DNA of 64,000 nt from positions 4,588,001-4,652,000 of the forward strand of contig NC_065549.1 of assembly GCF_022605725.1 (NCBI RefSeq), in the 5' to 3' direction. The notes under the pieces were generated by a model. The model was not told the origin of the DNA, ran no database searches, and was given only the letters and a program-made list of their open reading frames with translations. Every line of letters begins with the position of its first letter. Positions within the stretch are counted from its first letter, which is position 1. This document shows, piece after piece, positions 58,001 to 64,000 of the stretch. This DNA is from Anthonomus grandis grandis. Taxonomy: Eukaryota; Arthropoda; Insecta; Coleoptera; Curculionidae. A program made the position numbers and the translations under genes.

Positions 58001-60187
58001 TTTTTCACCAAAAATTGATTTTTTTCGAAATCAAACTAAGTATATTAGGGTCTTATTCTGATCATTTAGATTACGAAAACACCGGGTTATAACAGGATCC
58101 GAGCAGAACTAAGGGAATGAGAGCACTTTGAAAATCCTGAAAAAGTCGTTTTCGACGTCCGTTTTTGAGGCCAAAAATGGGCATCAAAAATGCCATATTT
58201 CGGCTATCGTAAAAGCTACGACCTTGCGGATGGTCTCGTTGGATTCAGAATGACGAAACTAAGACAAAACCGTTGGAATTTTCCCGATAGCTCCCATAGA
58301 AGCCGAGATATCGACCTTCAAAGTTTGGAATTTTTCATTTTTCGGGTATACCCCCCCGTATCGAATTTTTTCACCAAAAAATGATTTTTTTCGAAATTAA
58401 ACTAAGTATACCAGCGTCTTATTCTGATCATTTAGATTACGAAAACACCGGGTTATAACAGGATCCGAGCAGAACTAAGGGAATGAGAGCACTTTGAAAA
58501 TCCTGAATAAGTCGTTTTCGACGTCTGTTTTTGAGGCCAAAAATGGGCATCAAAAATGCCATATTTCGGCTATCGTAAAAGCTACGACCTTGCGGGTGGT
58601 CTCGTTGGATTCAGAATGACGAAACTAAGACAAAACCGTTGGAATTTTCCCGATAGCTCTCATAGAAGACGAGATATCGACCTTCAAAGTTTGGAATTTT
58701 TCATTTTTCGGGTATACCCCCCCGTATCGAATTTTTTCACCAAAAATTGATTTTTTTCGAAATCAAACTAAGTATACCAGCGTCTTATTCTCATCATCTA
58801 GATTACGAAAACACCGGGTTATAACAGGATCCGAGCAGAACTAAGAGAATGAGAGCACTTTGAAAATCCTGAAAAAGTCTTTTTCGACGTCCGTTTTTGA
58901 GGCCTAAAATGGGCATCAAAAATGCCATATCTCGGCTATCGTAAAAGCTACGACCTTGCGGATGGACTTGTTGGATTCAGAATGACGAAACTAAGACAAA
59001 ACCGTTGGAATCTTCCAGATAGCTCCCATAGAAGCCGAGATATCGACCTTCAAAGTTTGGAATTTTTCATTTTTCGGGTATACCCCCGCGTATCGAATTT
59101 TTTCACCAAAAATTGATTTTTTCGAAATCAAACTAAGTATACCAGCGTCTTATTCTGATCATTTAGATTACGAAAACACCGGGTTATAACAGGATCCGAG
59201 CAGAACTAAGAGAATGAGAGCACTTTGTAAATCCTGAAAAAGTCGTTTTCGACGTCCCTTTTTGAGGTCAAAAATGGGCATCAAAAATGCCATATTTCGG
59301 CTATCGTAAAAGCTACGACCTTGCGGATGGTCTCGTTGGATTCAGAATGACGAAACTAAGACAAAACCGTTGGAATTTTCCCGATAGCTTCCATAGAAGC
59401 CGAGATATCGACCTTCAAAGTTTGGAATTTTTCATTTTTCGCGTATACCCCCCCGTATCGATTTTTTTCACCAAAAATTGATTTTTTCGAAATCAAACTA
59501 AGTATACCAGCGTCTTATTCTGATCATTTAGATTACGAAAACACCGGGTTATAACAAGATCCGAGCAGAACTAAGAGAATGGGAGCACTTTGAAAATCCT
59601 GAAAAAGTCGTTTCCGACGTCCGTTTTTGAGGCCAAAAATGGGCATCAAAAATGCCATATTTCGGCTATCGTAAAAGCTACGACCTTGCGGATGGTCTCG
59701 TTGGATTCAGAATGACGAAACTAAGACAAAACCGTTGGAATTTTCCCGATAGCTTCCATAGAAGCCGAGATATCGACCTTCAAAGTTTGGAATTTTTCAT
59801 TTTTCGCGTATACCCCCCCGTATCGATTTTTTTCACCAAAAATTGATTTTTTCGAAATCAAACTAAGTATACCAGCGTCTTATTCTGATCATTTAGATTA
59901 CGAAAACACCGGGTTATAACAAGATCCGAGCAGAACTAAGAGAATGGGAGCACTTTGAAAATCCTGAAAAAGTCGTTTCCGACGTCCGTTTTTGAGGCCA
60001 AAAATGGGCATCAAAAATGCCATATTTCGGCTATCGTAAAAGCTACGACCTTGCGGATGGTCTCGTTGGATTCAGAATGACGAAACTAAGACAAAACCGT
60101 TGGAATTTTCCCGATAGCTCCCATAGAAACCGAGATATCGACCTTCAAAGTTTGGAATTTTTCATTTTTCGGGTATACCCCCCCGTA
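55076..60187 (+). repeat. 365/366-bp satellite array, about 14 monomers, with higher-order repeats
   Basis: The word AAAAATGCCATAT recurs so that ATGCC starts at 55631, 55997, 56363, 56729, 57094, 57459, 57824, 58190, 58556, 58922, 59287, 59652 and 60017, i.e. steps of 366 or 365. A shortened first monomer (55077-55344, ~98 bp deleted) opens the array. Monomer types alternate: the pair at 55631/55997 repeats almost exactly at 56363/56729 and again at 58556/58922, indicating multi-monomer exchange or conversion. Monomers are very similar, so the array is young. The last monomer stops at CCCCCCCGTA (60187). The 64-codon open frame in each monomer is a by-product of sequence similarity. Confidence 0.97.
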
Positions 60188-60376
60188 ATTTATTGAAGAT
60201 TCTAACTTGACATAAAAGTAGCTCTCTTTTAAATTTAAAAACCAAATACTATGCCTATAATTTGGGCATTTTTATTTAAATCTGAAAGCAATACATGGCA
60301 AAACTTAGAAGTAAATATACCATTCATTATTTGTCAATTGTAAAATTTTGTTTGTTTTGGCAGTGTATAATATATA

Positions 60377-60800
60377 CAGGGTGGTCCGGTTTCGATGGCG
60401 GAAAATTAAATGGCCGACGGAGAACGAAAAAATAATAAGTTTGCTATTATAAATAATATTCGAAAAATGATTCGTTAAAAAATTACAGGGTGTCAAAATT
60501 CTAATTAAAAAATTTTATTTTTCTTAAACCACTTTAGATATTTTAATGAAATTTGGCACGTTTAGACAGTTAATCAAGACGCATCTTTTTGTGCAAAAAT
60601 TATTAATTTTATTTACCAGTGGCGTGTGTGCGGGCCGATCTTCATACAATTTTAATAAATTTTAATTAAAAAAATGATGCGCCACTGTTTTTTTTTCATT
60701 TCTTTTTTTTATGAAATCCTTGTTTAATTTAAAATAAAAAAACATCTCTTTACTTTTTGTCGTACGACACACCGTTTGCGAGTAAAAATGCTGATTTATA
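60377..60800 (+). repeat. Left TIR of the mariner-type element
   Basis: About 424 bp, the inverse of 62264-62687. It contains a second internal terminus-like word, TTACAGGGTGTCAAAATTC, at 60483, mirrored at 62563-62581. Confidence 0.85.
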
Positions 60801-60867
60801 AAAACACATAAGAAGATAACACATTTAATTCGTTTAAAAACAATAACAAAATAAAAACAATTAATAA

Positions 60868-61959
60868 TTAAAGAAGTTGTTCAAAATGCAGCCCACCGAC
60901 CTCAATACATTTTCTACACCGAGTTATTAAGGAGTTTATTGCAGCCAGTACCACAAAATTGTGATTTTGCATGTCATTACATGCTTCCTGAATTCTTAAG
61001 ATTAATTCCTCTCTGTTAAATACGGGATTAGCGTAAACTTTATCCTTAATGTTTCCCCAAACGTAAAAATCTAGTGGATTAAGATCCGGTGACCTGGGTG
61101 GCCAGGGTATTGCTCCAATACCATTTTCATCATTAATATCATTCCTCCCTAGCCGGCCAATCCACCTTCGAGGGTAATTATTATTAAGCCAGTTTCTTAC
61201 ACCTATTCCAAAATGTGGGGGGGCTCCATCCAGTTGTATCCAACTTTCATGTCTCAAATTAATGGGTAAATCCTCAATGTAGTCCGGCAGACTATTATTT
61301 AAAAACTCCAGAAATAGTTGTGAGTTTAGCTTTGGAGGTAGGAAATGCGGACCACAAACATTATCACGAATAACGCCCAACCAAACATTAACGGAAAATT
61401 CATTTTGAAACGATCTTGGCCGAATTGCATGAGGATTCTGTTGTGCCCAAACATGAATGTTATGAAAATTTATCACTCCGCGTCTTGTAAAACAAGACTC
61501 ATCCGTCCAAAGTATCTTGTGTAAAAAGTCGGGATTTTCCTCTGTTGAGTTTAAAAGCCACTGACAAAATCTTGCTCTCTTTTCAGCATCACCAGGGTGT
61601 AAACCCTGAACAGGCTGTAGGTGATATGCATGCCTGTGGTCAGCGTGTGAGGTTCGCAATATTTGAGATTTAGGAATTTGTAGTTGTTGAGCTGCCTTGC
61701 GAGAGCTCAGCCTTGGATTATTATCAAAAGTGCGCAGTACACGATTTTCATTATTATTTCTCTGGTTTCGGTATTGTTCATTATTACCACGTAGACCAAA
61801 GTTCCTAAAATTTTGATGTGTTCTAATGAACACGCGAGCATCTGGAATTCTTCTATTTGGATACCGTCTTCGATATTCACGAACTGCCGCTTCCGCATTT
61901 CCATCACAAAATCCATAACAAAAATGAATATCAGCGTATTCATTACTTGAAAAACGCAT
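60868..61959 (-). CDS. Mariner/IS630-type DDD transposase, apparently intact
   Basis: 363 residues; ATG at 61957-61959, stop TAA at 60868-60870. It binds its TIRs and performs cut-and-paste at TA sites in the nucleus. The N-terminal ~115 residues form the paired helix-turn-helix region (EYADIHFCYGFCDGNAEAAV; PRLSSRKAAQQLQIPKSQI). The catalytic domain has ILWTDESCF (D153), WIQLDGAPPHF (D244) and WPPRSPDLNPLDFYVWG (D292). The spacing D244-D292 is 47 intervening residues, longer than the 34-41 of well-known mariner groups, because of an insertion near 273-283 (NDINDENGIG). No stop or frameshift; all three acidic residues are present, so it may be functional. Same subfamily as the pseudogene at 42506-43602. 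Confidence 0.93.
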   Translation of the reverse strand: MRFSSNEYADIHFCYGFCDGNAEAAVREYRRRYPNRRIPDARVFIRTHQNFRNFGLRGNNEQYRNQRNNNENRVLRTFDNNPRLSSRKAAQQLQIPKSQILRTSHADHRHAYHLQPVQGLHPGDAEKRARFCQWLLNSTEENPDFLHKILWTDESCFTRRGVINFHNIHVWAQQNPHAIRPRSFQNEFSVNVWLGVIRDNVCGPHFLPPKLNSQLFLEFLNNSLPDYIEDLPINLRHESWIQLDGAPPHFGIGVRNWLNNNYPRRWIGRLGRNDINDENGIGAIPWPPRSPDLNPLDFYVWGNIKDKVYANPVFNREELILRIQEACNDMQNHNFVVLAAINSLITRCRKCIEVGGLHFEQLL

Positions 61960-62263
61960 TTTTCACAATACTTTTATATTATAACTTTTATAACAACACT
62001 GTTAACAATAGCAAAATTAATAAGTTAACCAACGCAATAATTTGACTTACTTAAATAATTAACTGTCATAATAAAATACAAACAAACCGTCTTTTGTTTT
62101 ATGCATGCATTGCCTTCTTGCCGGCATTATTATATTCATTATTTATTTGAATTTCGGAATCCAGATTCTTGTGTCTTTTTTAGAAACCAACAGAATAATT
62201 TAGTCTTTAATTAAATTTATTATTTTCATATTTTTTGTTTAATTAAAAAAAAATCAGCATTTA

Positions 62264-62687
62264 TAAAAATTAATTTTTTTACTCGCAAACAGTGTGTCGT
62301 ACGACAAAAAGTAAAGAGATGTTTTTTATTTTAAATTAAACAAGGATATCATAAAAAAAAGAAATTTAAAACAAAAACAGTGGCGCATCATTTTTTTAAT
62401 TAAAATTGTATGAAGGTCGGCCCGCACACACGCCACTGGTGAATAAAATTAATAATTTTTGCACAAAAAGATGCGTCTTGATTACCTGTCTAAACGTGCC
62501 AAATTTCATTAAAATATCTAAAGTGGTTTAAGAAAAATAAAAAAAAATGATTTTTTTAATTAGAATTTTGACATCCTGTAATTTTTTAACGAATCATTTT
62601 TCGAATATTATTTATAATAGCAAACTTATTATTTTTTCGTTCTCCGTCGGCCATTTAATTTTCCGCCATCGAAACCGGACCACCCTG
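62264..62687 (-). repeat. Right TIR of the mariner-type element
   Basis: Mirror of 60377-60800, ending CCACCCTG|TA. Small length differences in A/T runs are the main divergence. Confidence 0.85.
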
Positions 62688-62689
62688 TA

Positions 62690-64000
62690 TATTTCCATAA
62701 TATTTTATTTTCAATACCAGACGATTGAATGGATTCCACGCATGTTTTTGTCAATTTTGGGCAGTAAAATCATCAAGGGTCTATTTTAAATTTAATGAAT
62801 TAACATATTGTAGTATAAAAATTTGATTATTTTCTAAAAGTTTTTTTTTAAATTTAGTAGATTGAGTTATTTGTATATTTTATTATTTTTTTTAACTCTA
62901 GATTTTAGGAAATTTATATATCTATTTTTTGTGAGAAAATCCAGCCTCGAATTAAATTTGAATTATTTCAAGCAAGTAAATTAATTAGACAAGAGATTGT
63001 TTGTTTTTGACAGTAGGAATGTTGGAAAAGACAAGGATAAGCTTTCTAGTTGTCAAGAATCAAGATTGCTGCTTTTATCTTGTACGAGAAAGCTGCTGCA
63101 GTAGCTAGAGTATAGTTGTAACGTAACTATACTGCGGTTATGGTTTACTTGGTAAACTTTAGTTAGCCCTCGGTTTTATTTCAAATAATTTAAAATAGTA
63201 ATTTCAAAATTTAAGTGGCACCAACTTTTCCGATTTTCATTTTGCGATAACCGACTATTTTCGTATGGTAAACGCCTAACGCCGCGATGTTTTCATTAGT
63301 GATGAAATCATTCTGAATCATGAAACTCAGTATTTAAGTTTTGTACGTGGGCCTTTCGAGTTTAGTAGAGAATTTCCTTTGAAAAGTAACCGAGTTCTTG
63401 TGAATTTATATCGAAGGTAAGTTTCGATTTATTAAAGGCTGATTTATCAATTATTGTTTTTTTTCAAAATATTCCTACATTTTTTTCTTGTTTAATTTTT
63501 TTAAATGGTTTCTAGGCATTTGAAAATTTTTCATAAACAACTTTGTGTTTTTATCCTATTTTTAGAAAAACTTTGAATAAACAGGCGTATTTTTAGTTTT
63601 ATTTTAAAATAGCCGTTCAGTCTGCCAAACAGAAATTTTAGACCAGACATTCAAAAATAACTTAAGTGTATAATATTTAAAATGCGCATTTTGTTCCAGA
63701 GACATACTGGAAATCTTCCAGGCATCTCCAAGTTGTTTGTCTTAGGTGAATTAATAAAGTCAAGATGGCGTCAGTCCGCCATTTTGAATTGTTATAGGGG
63801 CCACGCCCAAATTTATATAACGTGTATCGAAAAATTGGAGAAGGTAGAGGAGACTTTTCAACATGCATTATATTTTTACTTAAACAAGCATTACATATTA
63901 AAACAATACAAAAATTCGTAAAATTATAAAGCAATTGAAAGCTTAACTTGCTTGACTAAAGCTGAGATGTGGTGGTTGCATACAAACTGAAATTCTTCAG
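62690..64000. other. Terminal region without recognised gene; possible 5' exon near 63330-63417
   Basis: No domain is recognisable in the short frames at 63677-63934. TCAGT at 63329-63333 fits an initiator, and AAG|GTAAGT at 63415-63422 would be a good 5' splice site, so a non-coding first exon of a gene lying to the right is possible. Upstream (63090-63140) is a short near-palindromic stretch around GTAGCTAGAGTATAGTTG. Confidence 0.25.

Larger units (their letters stand above)
60377..62687 (-). mobile_element. Complete mariner-type transposon with ~424-bp TIRs
   Basis: Ends are CAGGGTGGTCCGGTTTCGAT and its inverse, flanked by TA (60375-60376, 62688-62689). Inverted similarity continues to about 60800 and 62264, passing through GTCGTACGACACAC and GTTTGCGAGTAAAAA, with only scattered differences. 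A single uninterrupted transposase lies between. Length 2311 bp. Very long TIRs plus an open frame suggest recent activity. Confidence 0.95.

Noticed and set aside
55631..60080. A 64-codon open frame (MPYFGYRKSYDLA...) repeated in every satellite monomer
   Set aside because: It exists because the monomers are nearly identical. It has no splice or start context, no known domain, and 365-bp monomers put successive copies out of phase.
1..64000. CRISPR arrays, operons, bacterial promoters or tRNA/rRNA genes
   Set aside because: The window is eukaryotic with spliced genes; the regular repeats are satellites without CRISPR-like spacers, and no tRNA or rRNA signature was seen by eye.

Overview
The window is eukaryotic, AT-rich and intron-heavy. 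It reads as an insect nuclear genome. A beetle is my guess, based on the mix of a gustatory receptor, Tc1/mariner relatives, short ancestral introns and abundant roughly 180/366-bp satellites, but this is inference. Two protein-coding host genes can be assembled from exons, both on the + strand. Almost everything else is transposon, satellite or diverged repeat.

Host gene 1 (1121-44044) is a high-affinity cAMP phosphodiesterase of the PDE8 type. I place 13 exons whose reading phases all join (2226 bp, 741 residues plus stop). They run from a receiver-like N-terminal segment through a PAS domain and a linker to the complete HD-type catalytic domain and the C-terminus. The extreme N-terminus lies upstream of the window. 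Its introns hold most of the repeat content. Intron 1 (16.6 kb) has 178-bp and 895-bp tandem repeats, a LINE fragment and two transposons sharing an uncharacterised transposase-like protein. Introns 5 and 6 (11 kb in all) are built largely from a degenerate ATTGATT-type repeat on both sides of one 190-bp exon. Intron 11 carries a 5.3-kb, ~180-bp satellite. The last intron is two Tc1/mariner-type elements inserted in what was a 64-bp intron.

Host gene 2 (46860-54627) is a two-exon gustatory receptor of 391 residues, ending in the family's TYxxxxxQF signature. Its single 6.6-kb intron holds a copia remnant, a canonical minimal hammerhead ribozyme motif (50078-50117), a truncated non-LTR retrotransposon and two MITEs with clean terminal inverted repeats.

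3' of the receptor lies a 5.1-kb satellite array of 365/366-bp monomers with higher-order duplications (55076-60187). Next is a mariner-type transposon (60377-62687) with ~424-bp inverted repeats, TA target duplication and an uninterrupted 363-residue transposase. The last 1.3 kb has no recognisable gene, though a possible transcription start with a 5' splice site sits near 63330-63417.

The most unusual items are the two related DNA transposons at 12472-14890 and 15308-17224, the hammerhead motif, the reconstructable double insertion in the last PDE8 intron, the 8-bp-TSD MITE pair, and a cluster of six TGACGTAA sites just after the PDE8 stop codon.
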